Shown here: positions 20,585-27,182 of the stretch, piece after piece | Position numbering within the stretch: the first letter of the stretch is position 1 | Layout: each line of letters opens with the position of its first letter | Origin: CAYMKL01 sp964390805 | GTDB taxonomy: Bacteria; Chloroflexota; Anaerolineae; VGOG01 | Assembly: GCA_964390805.1 (NCBI GenBank) | Contig: CAYMKL010000096.1 | Location: 1-27,182, forward strand | Direction: 5' to 3' | DNA: 27,182 nt | The notes under the pieces: model-generated | Seen by the model: only the letters and a program-made list of their open reading frames with translations | Told to the model about the DNA's origin: nothing | The model's database searches: none | Made by a program: the position numbers and the translations under genes

Positions 20585-21763
20585 CTACCCCATTCTACCC
20601 GCTCGCTGGTCAATCTCCTGCAACAACTCCCACACGAAGGTCTCGGTGTGCTCGACCACTTCAGGATCCAGGTTGTCCACCACGTCGGTGGGCCGGTGCC
20701 ATTCCGGCAGCACCCCGCCGCGCTGGTGGCCGCCCAGGGTCAGTACCCGGAACCCCTGCTTGCTGCCGATGGCGCCCTCAGTGTAGGCGCCGCGGAAGGT
20801 ATAGGCGTGAGCGTCCAGCTCCGGATGCCGCGAGGCGACGCGGTCGGCCAGCGCTAGCAGGTCGGGGTCGCTGTGGGAGGTGAGCAGAAACGTCTCGTGC
20901 CGCAAATAGCCCAGACTCGCGCCAGCGCCGCCTACGCTGTCCAAGGTGATCCAGGCGACGCGCCCCAGGTCGTCGCGATGAGCCTGGGCAAAGGCGTCGG
21001 CCCCGTAGCAGCCGACCTCCTCGCAGCCAGAGAGCACTGCCCACACACCGGTGTGCGCCAGCGGCTCCTCTTTGAGGCGCTCTGCCACGCGAAGCACGAC
21101 CCCCGCACCGCTGGCGTTGTCGTTGGCCCCCGCGGTGTAGGGGGTCAAGTCGGCCTGGAGGGTGAGCACGAAAACGCCCAGGAGGACTAGGGCGAAGGGC
21201 AGGGAGATAAGCCGCCACAGCCACACAGAGGTAGCAATCTCGACGGCAAACAGAACCATCAGAATCACGCTGGAGATCAGCCCCACGGGAACGAGCACGC
21301 TAAACAGCTTGACCCACCTGTCGGTGGAGAAGGCCAGGGGTGTGCGATGGGTGTCCAGATGGCCCAGCAACACCACCTGTTCCCGTGTCTCACCACTGGG
21401 CTCAAGCCGTACCCACACGTTCTGACTGCGTCCTTTGGGCAGCAGCCATCGCAAGGGGTTGGGCCGGAAGGCCAGTTCCAACAGCACCGACGCCAGGGCC
21501 AGCACCGTCAGCACCAGGGCGGCGATTGCTCCCCAGCGTCCCCCAATCCAGAACAACAACTCACTCACCAGCATGAGGCCGGAAAACAGCGCGTATGGAT
21601 ACCAGGCAGAGCGGGCGCTGGTGAAGGATTCGGTCACGGGCTCCAGATCAGCATCCCGCAGCACCTGGTCAGCATAGCGGGCCGCCTCTGCTTCCTGGGG
21701 CGTGGTCGAGCCCCGGGGCCCTATGGTCTCAGCCAGATAGCGGATGTGGTTCATAGCAGTCAT
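20585..21763 (-). CDS. M28-family zinc peptidase with membrane helices
   Basis: The 392-residue protein has the dinuclear zinc site of M28 aminopeptidases. His135 and Asp137 lie in GHLDTH, Asp215 in GANDNASGAG, Glu248-Glu249 in SGCEEVG, Asp275 in TLDSVGG, and His356 in EWHRPTD. Hydrophobic helices at about 55-75, 77-97, 151-175 and 180-202 interrupt the catalytic fold, so the enzyme is membrane-embedded. Expected activity is removal of N-terminal residues from peptides. ATG at 21761-21763 has AAGGAGG about 4 nt upstream; ATG three codons on is an alternative. It is 12 bp downstream of the LysE-type exporter. Together they suggest peptide hydrolysis and amino acid export (inference). Confidence 0.9.
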   Translation of the reverse strand: MTAMNHIRYLAETIGPRGSTTPQEAEAARYADQVLRDADLEPVTESFTSARSAWYPYALFSGLMLVSELLFWIGGRWGAIAALVLTVLALASVLLELAFRPNPLRWLLPKGRSQNVWVRLEPSGETREQVVLLGHLDTHRTPLAFSTDRWVKLFSVLVPVGLISSVILMVLFAVEIATSVWLWRLISLPFALVLLGVFVLTLQADLTPYTAGANDNASGAGVVLRVAERLKEEPLAHTGVWAVLSGCEEVGCYGADAFAQAHRDDLGRVAWITLDSVGGAGASLGYLRHETFLLTSHSDPDLLALADRVASRHPELDAHAYTFRGAYTEGAIGSKQGFRVLTLGGHQRGGVLPEWHRPTDVVDNLDPEVVEHTETFVWELLQEIDQRAGRMG

Positions 21764-21775
21764 TGCGCCTCCTTG

Positions 21776-22384
21776 CTAGCCCGACACCCCAAGCCACAAT
21801 TGATAGAGCCCAAAACATGCCAGGGCAACGACTGACATTCCCAGCATGGCGCGGTTCACCTTCGGCCCAAGGTGTCTGGCCGTACCGAAAAGTATGATGA
21901 TGCCGGCCAAAGTGAGAATCATGGCCACGTAGAAGCCAACCAGAAAAGCGATCCCGTTAGCCGGCGCTTGACGCCAACCTGCCAGCAAGATGGGGCCAGT
22001 GACCAGGCTCCAGTAGATGTACGGACCAGGGCTCAACACATTCATTATCGCTGCTCTAAGCAGGCTCTGCTGGCTGGATGGGATGGCCGCCACACCCTCT
22101 GTGCTGAAGTTGCGCCATTCAATGAACGCGTTCACTGCCAGGTAGAGGACAAAAAGCCCGCTGGCGACGTAAAGGAACCGTTGCATCCACTCTGGTACCT
22201 GGCTCAATACCAGAAAGACCAGGGCGATGATGGGGCCGTCGCTGATCAGAGGGGCAAAGGCTGCCGGCAGGGTGTTTCGCCACCCATTATTCAGTGTCTG
22301 CGCTATGATGTAAGTCTGAAAGGGGCCAGGCTGCACAGCGGCTGCAAAGCCGTAGCCAATTCCCTGTATCACGTAGACAGTCAC
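21776..22384 (-). CDS. LysE/RhtB-type amino acid exporter
   Basis: The 202-residue protein has about six hydrophobic segments and the family's signature openings GYGFAAAVQPGPFQTY (11-26) and MNVLSPGPYIYW (114-125). LysE-family carriers export amino acids or related small molecules across the inner membrane. The start is GTG (22382-22384) with GGAG about 4 nt upstream. It stands at the head of the M28/PAC2/cinA run, and the 108-bp gap upstream (22385-22492) should contain the promoter; no convincing boxes were found. Confidence 0.88.
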   Translation of the reverse strand: MTVYVIQGIGYGFAAAVQPGPFQTYIIAQTLNNGWRNTLPAAFAPLISDGPIIALVFLVLSQVPEWMQRFLYVASGLFVLYLAVNAFIEWRNFSTEGVAAIPSSQQSLLRAAIMNVLSPGPYIYWSLVTGPILLAGWRQAPANGIAFLVGFYVAMILTLAGIIILFGTARHLGPKVNRAMLGMSVVALACFGLYQLWLGVSG

Positions 22385-22492
22385 GTTCTCCAGTCTAGTT
22401 CAGATATTCATTCCTCAGGAACGTTGTACGGGTGGCAGCGGATGTCAGCGTAGGCGAACCCTGTCTCCGCTCGCTTCTCCTTCTCACGCGGT

Positions 22493-23335
22493 CTATTCCA
22501 GAGGAAACAGCTCAATCTCAAAGAGCCGAGGCCAACGTTTTCCGGTAACAAACAGCCGATCGTTCTCTGCATCATAGGCAATGCCATTGAGAACGCCTAC
22601 TGGCTCGGTGCGATCCTCCGGACTCAGGAGTCCCGCTAGCTCTATCCATCCGATCACGCCACCAGTGTTGGGTGCGATCCTCGCGATGCGGTCCGTTTGC
22701 CACACATTGGCGTAGATTTCTCCCCGAACGTATTCCAGTTCGTTGAGCCTGGTCACCGGACCGTCCTTGTCGCACACTTCAATCTGGCCGGTTTCCTCAA
22801 AAGTCTCAGGATCTAGGAAATGAAGGGTTGAGGTGCCATCGCTCAGGATCAGGCGCTTCCTATCGTGCGTAATACCCCAGCCCTCCGTTGGATAGTGGAA
22901 CTCCTCTAGCAACTCAAAGCTGTTCTTGTCGTAGACAAACCCGACGCCTGATTGCCAGGTCAACTGGATGATTTTGTCGCCAAAGATGGTTATGCCCTCA
23001 CCAAAGAACCGGTCTGGTAGCTTGCGGATTTGCAGGACGTCTCCGCTGGCCAAGTCCACTCTGCGCAACGTAGAGTATCCATGCCGCCCTGTGCCCTCAT
23101 ACAGAACGCCGTCCTCAAAAACCAATCCTTGGGTGAAAGCATTTCGGTCATGGAGATAGGCGTTGACGACCTCGTAGGTGAAGGTATGAGCAGCACGTGT
23201 TGGCTTGGGAGTCGGAGCGGTAGCCGTCGGGGTGGCAGTCGGGGCAGATGTACATGCTGCTAGCAGCAAGATGCTGAGGCACACTATTAGAAGTGTAGAT
23301 TTGATGTTTCTCTTACCCCACACAACCGGTCCCAT
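22493..23335 (-). CDS. Glutaminyl-peptide cyclotransferase-like lipoprotein
   Basis: The 280-residue protein opens with a lipoprotein signal: a hydrophobic stretch LLIVCLSILLLAACTS with lipobox LAAC, acylated Cys28. A Thr/Pro spacer (about 29-47) follows, then a beta-propeller of the plant/bacterial glutamine cyclotransferase family with FTQGLVFEDGVLYEGTGRHG, LPDRFFGEGITIFGDKIIQLTW, ELEYVRGEIYANVW and VGVLNGIAYD. It would act at the outer face of the membrane, forming N-terminal pyroglutamate on peptides or sensing them. ATG at 23335 overlaps the upstream pseudouridine synthase gene by 23 bp. A GTG four codons on (within the same overlap) is possible; neither has a strong ribosome site. Confidence 0.88.
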   Translation of the reverse strand: MGPVVWGKRNIKSTLLIVCLSILLLAACTSAPTATPTATAPTPKPTRAAHTFTYEVVNAYLHDRNAFTQGLVFEDGVLYEGTGRHGYSTLRRVDLASGDVLQIRKLPDRFFGEGITIFGDKIIQLTWQSGVGFVYDKNSFELLEEFHYPTEGWGITHDRKRLILSDGTSTLHFLDPETFEETGQIEVCDKDGPVTRLNELEYVRGEIYANVWQTDRIARIAPNTGGVIGWIELAGLLSPEDRTEPVGVLNGIAYDAENDRLFVTGKRWPRLFEIELFPLE

Positions 23336-24071
23336 TCAACACCGTTTCGCGTTCTGCCTCGGTCAAGTGACGATATTCGCCTTTCTTGAGGTCTCCCAAC
23401 TCCAGCGCTCCGACAGCGACCCGCACCAGCCGCAGCACGCCCACGTCCAGCGCTTCTAGCATCCGTCGAATGTGACGGTTCTTGCCCTCATCCAGTACGA
23501 TTTCCAGCCAACTGTTGCGCTGGCCATGACGCAGCAACCGCACGCTTTTGGCTCTCAGGGTCTCCCCCGCGTCAACGACTCCGTTGCGCATTTGCAGTAG
23601 CAAGCCGTCATGAGCCACGCAGTTGATCTGCACGTGGTATATCTTATCCAGATGCGTGGCCGGATCCAGAATACGCGCTGCCCATTGGGTGTCGTTGGTG
23701 AACAGCAGCAGTCCCTCGCTGGCTTTGTCCAGTCGCCCTACAGGAGAGACCCAGGGCAGAGAGGAATCGGTCAGACAGCGGCATACCGTCTCGCGCCCGC
23801 GCTCGTCGCTGGTGGTGGTGACAAGGCCGCGGGGTTTGTTCAGCATCAGGTACACTTTGGCAGCCGCTGTGACCCGCTGACCATCTACCGTGATGCGATC
23901 GCGTCGGGCGTCTACCCGCAAGGACGGCGCTCGCCGGACCGTGCCATTGACCTGCACTCGTCCGTCCTGAATCAAGGCTTCGGCCTGAGTTCGCGAGCAA
24001 TACCCCAGTTTCGAAAGCGCCCGCGCCAGGCTGACTTTTGCTTGTCGTGATGGTTGGCGTCCCCTGTTCAT
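23313..24071 (-). CDS. RsuA/RluB/E/F-family pseudouridine synthase
   Basis: The 252-residue protein has an S4 RNA-binding domain (about 13-60; ALSKLGYCSRTQAEALIQDG) followed by the pseudouridine synthase domain. Catalytic Asp115 lies in GRLDKASEGLLLFTND (112-127), YLMLNKPRG (74-82) precedes it, and the KNRHIRRM segment comes near the end. It isomerises uridine in 16S or 23S rRNA; the family alone does not decide between RsuA and RluB targets. ATG at 24069-24071 has GAAAGG close ahead. Its 3' end overlaps the glutaminyl cyclase gene by 23 bp, implying coupling. Confidence 0.92.
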   Translation of the reverse strand: MNRGRQPSRQAKVSLARALSKLGYCSRTQAEALIQDGRVQVNGTVRRAPSLRVDARRDRITVDGQRVTAAAKVYLMLNKPRGLVTTTSDERGRETVCRCLTDSSLPWVSPVGRLDKASEGLLLFTNDTQWAARILDPATHLDKIYHVQINCVAHDGLLLQMRNGVVDAGETLRAKSVRLLRHGQRNSWLEIVLDEGKNRHIRRMLEALDVGVLRLVRVAVGALELGDLKKGEYRHLTEAERETVLNGTGCVG

Positions 24072-24206
24072 GGGCCTTTCAGGGAATCGGCTTCATCGTA
24101 CCCCCGCAGCGACTTGCTAGCTTTTCCAGGACACATGGGGTGTCCTTCTTTCAGCAAATCGCTGACAGATTCGCGACTTGGGAGTCGATTCCGCTCGTTC
24201 AGTCCA

Positions 24207-24311
24207 CTAACCACAGTACGCGCCCACCACACCAAGCAGCTTTTCAAACTCGCTACCATCCAACTCCGTAAGCCTCCGTGATGAGACGCTCTCTAGACCA
24301 TTCTTGGGCAT
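24207..24311 (-). pseudogene. Short restriction-endonuclease-like N-terminal fragment (uncertain)
   Basis: A 34-codon frame from ATG at 24309-24311 reads SRRLTELDGSEFEKLLGVVG before a stop. LTxxxFExLxxxLL openings are typical of Mrr-type nuclease domains, but the rest is missing and no ribosome site is visible. It is the only coding-like stretch in the 244-bp gap between the FGE and pseudouridine synthase genes. Confidence 0.25.
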
Positions 24312-24315
24312 GCTG

Positions 24316-25086
24316 CTACGAGCCCGCCGGGTCAGAATCGTCGTGCGACTCGAGATCCTTTGCGCACCGGAACCCCACATTGAAATCCACCCAGCTTGGC
24401 GGAAGCGCATTCCTGTAGTACACCCGATTACAAGACGCACCTGAGTGCCAACCACCTCCTCGGATGACCCGGAACCTGCCAAACTCGGGCCCCTGCGGAT
24501 TCACCGAAGGGCTCTGCGAGTAGTAGTCTGGATTGTAGAAGTCCCAAACCCACTCGACGACGTTCCCCTGCATATCATGAAGGCCAAAGCCGTTTGGGGG
24601 ATAGCTGCCCACCTCGACTGGACTGCCCTTGCCTGACCGGTTGTAGTTCCCGTCGGACGGATGAAGCGTGGCACCGTTGGGGAAGTTCATCCCAGCCAGT
24701 CCCCCTCTGGCTGCATACTCCCACTCGGCCTCGGTCGGGAGTCGCTTGCCACACCACTCCGCATACACGGTAGCATCGTACCAACTCACCGTAATCACTG
24801 GATGGTTTGGGTAGTCCGGGCCACACCGGAACCCGCCCATGCCCCAGAAGTCTGGCAGGCGGTGTCCTGAGGCCGCTTTGCTTACAGTCGAAGGGCGGTG
24901 TCCTGTTGCTTCGCAGAACCTCAGATACTGTGCGTTCGTCACCTCATACCTGTCCATGTAGAAAGAGTCAACGTACACCTTGTGAACGGGGCTATGATCT
25001 CCTTCTGAATCCGAGCCCATAAGGAACTCCCCGCCAGGTATCAAAACGAGTTCGTCAATCGAACTGTCCGGGGTAACGTTGGGCAT
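24316..25086 (-). CDS. FGE-sulfatase (SUMF1/formylglycine-generating-enzyme-like) protein
   Basis: The 256-residue protein consists of one FGE-sulfatase domain: LVLIPGGEFLMGSDSEGDH (13-31), VYVDSFYMDRYEVTNAQY (37-54), VSWYDATVYAEWCGKRLPTE (100-119), EWEYAARGG, MQGNVVEWVWDFY (172-184) and RVIRGGGWHS (206-215), ending in VGFRCAK. Most family members are not sulfatase activators. Related proteins act in cofactor or thiol chemistry, or as ligand-binding modules, and the two active-site Cys of true FGE are not clearly present. ATG at 25084-25086 has GGGAG about 9 nt upstream; an earlier ATG lacks a ribosome site. Copy C of the dispersed element inserts PSTVSKAASGHR at residues 65-76, duplicating a GHR. 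A 28-bp palindrome lies ~75 bp upstream. Confidence 0.9.
   Translation of the reverse strand: MPNVTPDSSIDELVLIPGGEFLMGSDSEGDHSPVHKVYVDSFYMDRYEVTNAQYLRFCEATGHRPSTVSKAASGHRLPDFWGMGGFRCGPDYPNHPVITVSWYDATVYAEWCGKRLPTEAEWEYAARGGLAGMNFPNGATLHPSDGNYNRSGKGSPVEVGSYPPNGFGLHDMQGNVVEWVWDFYNPDYYSQSPSVNPQGPEFGRFRVIRGGGWHSGASCNRVYYRNALPPSWVDFNVGFRCAKDLESHDDSDPAGS
24858..24905 (-). repeat. In-frame dispersed 37-nt element, copy C, with 12-bp flanking direct repeat
   Basis: The copy spans 24858-24894 and reads PSTVSKAASGHR with the FGE gene. The 12-bp word GGCGGTGTCCTG stands at 24858-24869 and again at 24894-24905, so the unit between the repeats is 36 bp (12 codons). The native family sequence around it is TGHR directly followed by LPDFW. 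The insertion is thus precisely in frame and looks like target duplication or homology-guided insertion. Confidence 0.85.
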
Positions 25087-25161
25087 TGTCAATTCTCCCT
25101 TTTGCTGTTGTCCTCCAAGGGCCTTTGCTCCAGTTGGTCGCATAACGTCGTGATTGACCTT

Positions 25162-25189
25162 CTTTACAAACCGCGCGCGGTTTGTAAAG
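25162..25189. promoter_or_regulatory. Perfect 28-bp palindrome between TPR and FGE genes
   Basis: Each half is 14 nt with no loop; the left half is CTTTACAAACCGCG. It lies 27 bp after the TPR gene stop and 76 bp before the FGE start. No T-run follows on either strand, so it is not a standard terminator. It is more likely an operator for the FGE gene or a repeat. Confidence 0.6.
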
Positions 25190-25215
25190 TAAGTGTCCAG
25201 TCATCTTGTTGAACA

Positions 25216-25896
25216 CTATTCCTTGTCTTCTGGAATGCTCGGCTCGTACCCAAATGCTGTCTTGAAGAAGGAACGGAATGCTTCGTTCTCTGGATCAAGC
25301 CCAATGGCCTGAAGGGCATACTCCTCTGCCTTCTTCCTGTCTCCCGGTTTCAGATTCACCTTTGCAGCGATCTCGTAAGCAGCAAGAATACGAGAGTCCT
25401 CCGGAAGTTGAGAAACGGCTTGCTCGGCGAAGCTGAGTGCTTCCTTTTCATTCCCTTTGTCCAATTCGATTAGACACCTGAAATATGGTGTGCCTGGAAA
25501 AGAGGGATGCACCTGTTCAATCTTGTCTAATTTGGCTTCAGCCAAGTCGAATTTTCTCTCCTTCCTCAGGTCCTCCGCGCTCATGATGAGGGTGGTGATC
25601 TCGGTGGGACTTGCAAAACCGGAACCAAGGGTGACCCGACCATTGAACTTGTCCATCCGGACGGCGAGGGAAAGAGGGATGACTCGGTCCTGAAGGGAGT
25701 CGAGCTTGTCCTCGACTCTCGCCAAGGTCTGTGGATCGCTCTTCTCCAATATGGCGATTTGCTCATCTTTGAGTTGCAACGTGCGATCGAAGAAGAACGC
25801 CCACGCGCCGGAGACGACGGTAGCAGTCGCGATGATGACACTAATGATCACCTTGAGTTTTGGCATAGCATTTTGCTTGTTGTCTCCTTCGGTCAT
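25216..25896 (-). CDS. Membrane-anchored TPR protein
   Basis: The 226-residue protein has a single N-terminal transmembrane helix (about 14-36; VIISVIIATATVVSGAWAFF). A coiled-coil-like stretch (about 40-75; QLKDEQIAILEKSD, ARVEDKLDSLQDRV) follows, then about three TPR-like helical pairs (about 105-210) with KFDLAEAKLDKIEQVHPSFP, EKEALSFAEQAVSQLPEDSR and RKKAEEYALQAIGLDPENEA. It likely presents a protein-binding surface at the membrane. I chose ATG at 25894-25896 because AAGGAGAATC lies directly upstream; the longer frame to 25938 has no ribosome site. It is the middle gene of an FGE/TPR/WD40 group on one strand. No enzymatic motif was seen. Confidence 0.82.
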   Translation of the reverse strand: MTEGDNKQNAMPKLKVIISVIIATATVVSGAWAFFFDRTLQLKDEQIAILEKSDPQTLARVEDKLDSLQDRVIPLSLAVRMDKFNGRVTLGSGFASPTEITTLIMSAEDLRKERKFDLAEAKLDKIEQVHPSFPGTPYFRCLIELDKGNEKEALSFAEQAVSQLPEDSRILAAYEIAAKVNLKPGDRKKAEEYALQAIGLDPENEAFRSFFKTAFGYEPSIPEDKE

Positions 25897-25980
25897 CTTG
25901 ATTCTCCTTTGTCCAACAAGTACCATGTGGAAGTTCACGCATAGTTGCTTATATGCAGAAACTTCTGTTCCTGCAGCCCC

Positions 25981-26118
25981 CTACTCCCCCTCCAAGAACT
26001 CCCTCCACGGCCCGTGGATGGTGTCTTCCGTCACGCCGTAGGACAGTGCTGTCACCCCTCTACCTGGAGAGTAGGAGTTGATGTGCCGCCAAGCGGCTCA
26101 TCGCGCCTACAAGGGCAC
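25981..26118 (-). CDS. Short ORF or gene tail between WD40 and TPR genes
   Basis: A 45-codon frame begins at GTG (26116-26118), 14 bp after the WD40 stop, and ends TAG at 25981. It reads DEPLGGTSTPTLQVEGVTAL, followed by SYGVTEDTIHGPWREFLEGE. The composition looks protein-like, especially the C-terminal part, but no family was recognised and no ribosome site is clear. It could be the relic of a larger gene. The rest of the gap, 25897-25980, contains nothing recognisable. Confidence 0.3.
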
Positions 26119-26132
26119 ACAGTTGTCAAAGC

Positions 26133-27029
26133 TCAGGTATGCAAACTTGCGAACTTTCCCGCTTCCCACACCCGAATCTTACGGTCCGCTGCCCCAACCG
26201 CAAACCACCGCCCATCTGACGAGAACGCCATACTCCCAATGGACTTCGTGCCTATCTCCAGTTCTGCTTCCATCGCCCATTCGTCTATCTCCCAGATCTG
26301 CACTCTACCCTCCAGACTCAGCGCAAGTTTCTTCTCGTCCGGCGAGATCACCAATCCCCTTACACCTACCTCATCCAGCTCAATGACTCTCTCTTCCTTC
26401 CACGTCTCCGTGTCCCAGAACCGTATCGTCTGTTCATACCCCAGCGACACCAAACGCTCCCCGCCCCTGATGAACTTCAGCGATATGACCGCTGTTTCGT
26501 GACCGATGAGAGTACCCATCTGCTCTCCGGAGGGAATCACCCACAGCTTGATCTCTCCTCCCAATCCCGCCGTGGCGAGTACATTCCCTTTGGGCGAGAC
26601 TGCCACTGAGGAGAGGTTTCTCTTGCTGGCTTTGATGCCTACCACCTCTTTGCCTTCCAGTGTCCATATCGCTGCTCGCCCTCCATACGAACCTGCTACC
26701 ACCCTTTTGCCATCCTGTGAGATCACTACCGCAGAGACCACTTTCTTCCGATCTTGTAGTGTGTGAAGCACTTCGCCAGCGGGAAACGACCAGAGCTTCA
26801 CCGTGGAATCGGTTGATCCCGTTGCCAGGACTTTCTCATCGGCGGTGAGGGCTATGCTGTTGACGCTGTTCTTGTGGCCTTCGAAGGTTGTAATCAATTG
26901 CCAATCCGGCACAGCCCACAGCCTAACCACGTTATCCATCCCGGCGGACACGAGAGTTCGACTATCTCTTGTGAATAGTAGGTCGAGCACGTAACTCGAA
27001 TGAGCTTCAAAAACAGAGTGTTCTTTCAT
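26133..27029 (-). CDS. WD40-repeat beta-propeller protein
   Basis: The 298-residue protein is made of seven WD40 blades: VVRLWAV, TVKLWSF, RAAIWTL, EIKLWVI, TIRFWDT, RVQIWEI and KIRVWEA end successive repeats of about 42 residues, each with H/S-x-x-V-x-S-x-A/V-F/I at its start. Seven blades form one closed propeller, so the gene appears complete. It has no signal peptide or extra domain and would serve as a cytoplasmic interaction platform. ATG at 27027-27029 has GGAGAT about 9 nt upstream. It is the first gene of the WD40/TPR/FGE group. Such modules often accompany kinases or caspase-like proteins, but no such partner is visible here. Confidence 0.92.
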   Translation of the reverse strand: MKEHSVFEAHSSYVLDLLFTRDSRTLVSAGMDNVVRLWAVPDWQLITTFEGHKNSVNSIALTADEKVLATGSTDSTVKLWSFPAGEVLHTLQDRKKVVSAVVISQDGKRVVAGSYGGRAAIWTLEGKEVVGIKASKRNLSSVAVSPKGNVLATAGLGGEIKLWVIPSGEQMGTLIGHETAVISLKFIRGGERLVSLGYEQTIRFWDTETWKEERVIELDEVGVRGLVISPDEKKLALSLEGRVQIWEIDEWAMEAELEIGTKSIGSMAFSSDGRWFAVGAADRKIRVWEAGKFASLHT

Positions 27030-27182
27030 TCAGATTATCTCCGTACGGGCCGCCCGACAATCACTATGCGGAGGGTTTTCCCACATACCTGCTTAGTGCA
27101 AATGTCCGTTCCCCCAACCCCCTACTCCTTTCAAGGGTAGGTTTTTGGATCAGGCTTGCCAAATCAGGCATAGTGTGGTATG
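27030..27182. other. Right-edge region upstream of the WD40 gene
   Basis: 153 bp without a coding frame. It contains a small imperfect hairpin CTACTCC/GGGTAGG at about 27121-27141. It should hold the promoter of the WD40 gene, but no convincing -35/-10 pair was found. Confidence 0.5.

Noticed and set aside
1..27182. CRISPR arrays, tRNA and rRNA genes
   Set aside because: No regularly spaced direct repeats of CRISPR length, no cloverleaf-like tRNA sequence and no rRNA segments were recognised by eye on either strand.

Overview
This 27.2 kb window looks like chromosome of a high-G+C, probably anaerobic bacterium. Chloroflexota (Anaerolineae-like) is my best guess. The guess rests on gene content: a PknB-type kinase beside an FHA regulator, a CpXC protein, a tungsten-type aldehyde:ferredoxin oxidoreductase with a ThiS/MoaD-like carrier, a PAC2 protein, an M28 membrane peptidase, a TumE-type toxin, and FGE-sulfatase and WD40 proteins. 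No rRNA, tRNA, CRISPR array or transposase gene was recognised. Nearly everything is on the minus strand; only the cut-off left-edge gene and the FHA regulator are on plus.

Layout. 1-3600: end of a membrane protein, a Ser/Thr kinase, a divergent FHA/winged-helix regulator and a CpXC protein. 3600-4514: a decay zone with remnants of a PHP-domain gene and of gpsA around a GNAT gene. 4515-6777: an MtnX-like HAD phosphatase and an orphan GAF-PAS histidine kinase. 6778-7286: a non-coding gap with a MITE-like inverted repeat and an intrinsic terminator. 7287-11113: class III aminotransferase, ThiS-like carrier and AOR, a likely amino-acid/aldehyde oxidation cluster. 11151-16641: a defence island holding a TumE-like toxin-antitoxin pair, a PD-(D/E)XK nuclease, a 784-residue Argonaute with an apparently inactive PIWI domain, and a HEPN/MNT toxin-antitoxin pair. 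16816-24071: housekeeping and accessory genes (PIG-L deacetylase, small helical protein, CinA-like, PAC2, M28 peptidase, LysE exporter, glutaminyl cyclase lipoprotein, RsuA/RluB pseudouridine synthase). 24316-27029: FGE-sulfatase protein, membrane-anchored TPR protein and a WD40 propeller.

Two things stand out. First, the Argonaute-nuclease operon: the PIWI domain lacks catalytic Asp at two expected sites, and the gene is followed 13 bp later by a DNA-nuclease-fold protein. This fits a guide-sensing Argonaute that triggers a separate effector. It is flanked by two toxin-antitoxin modules and preceded by a small 9-bp tandem repeat array. Second, a family of short dispersed repeats sits inside genes. 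A 37-nt element lies in frame in three unrelated proteins (kinase, histidine kinase, FGE protein), and shorter reverse-orientation matches lie in two more (AOR, FHA protein). A separate palindromic repeat of about 75 bp supplies the last codons and stop of both the PIG-L and cinA genes. These repeats appear to be mobile or spreading DNA tolerated within coding sequence.
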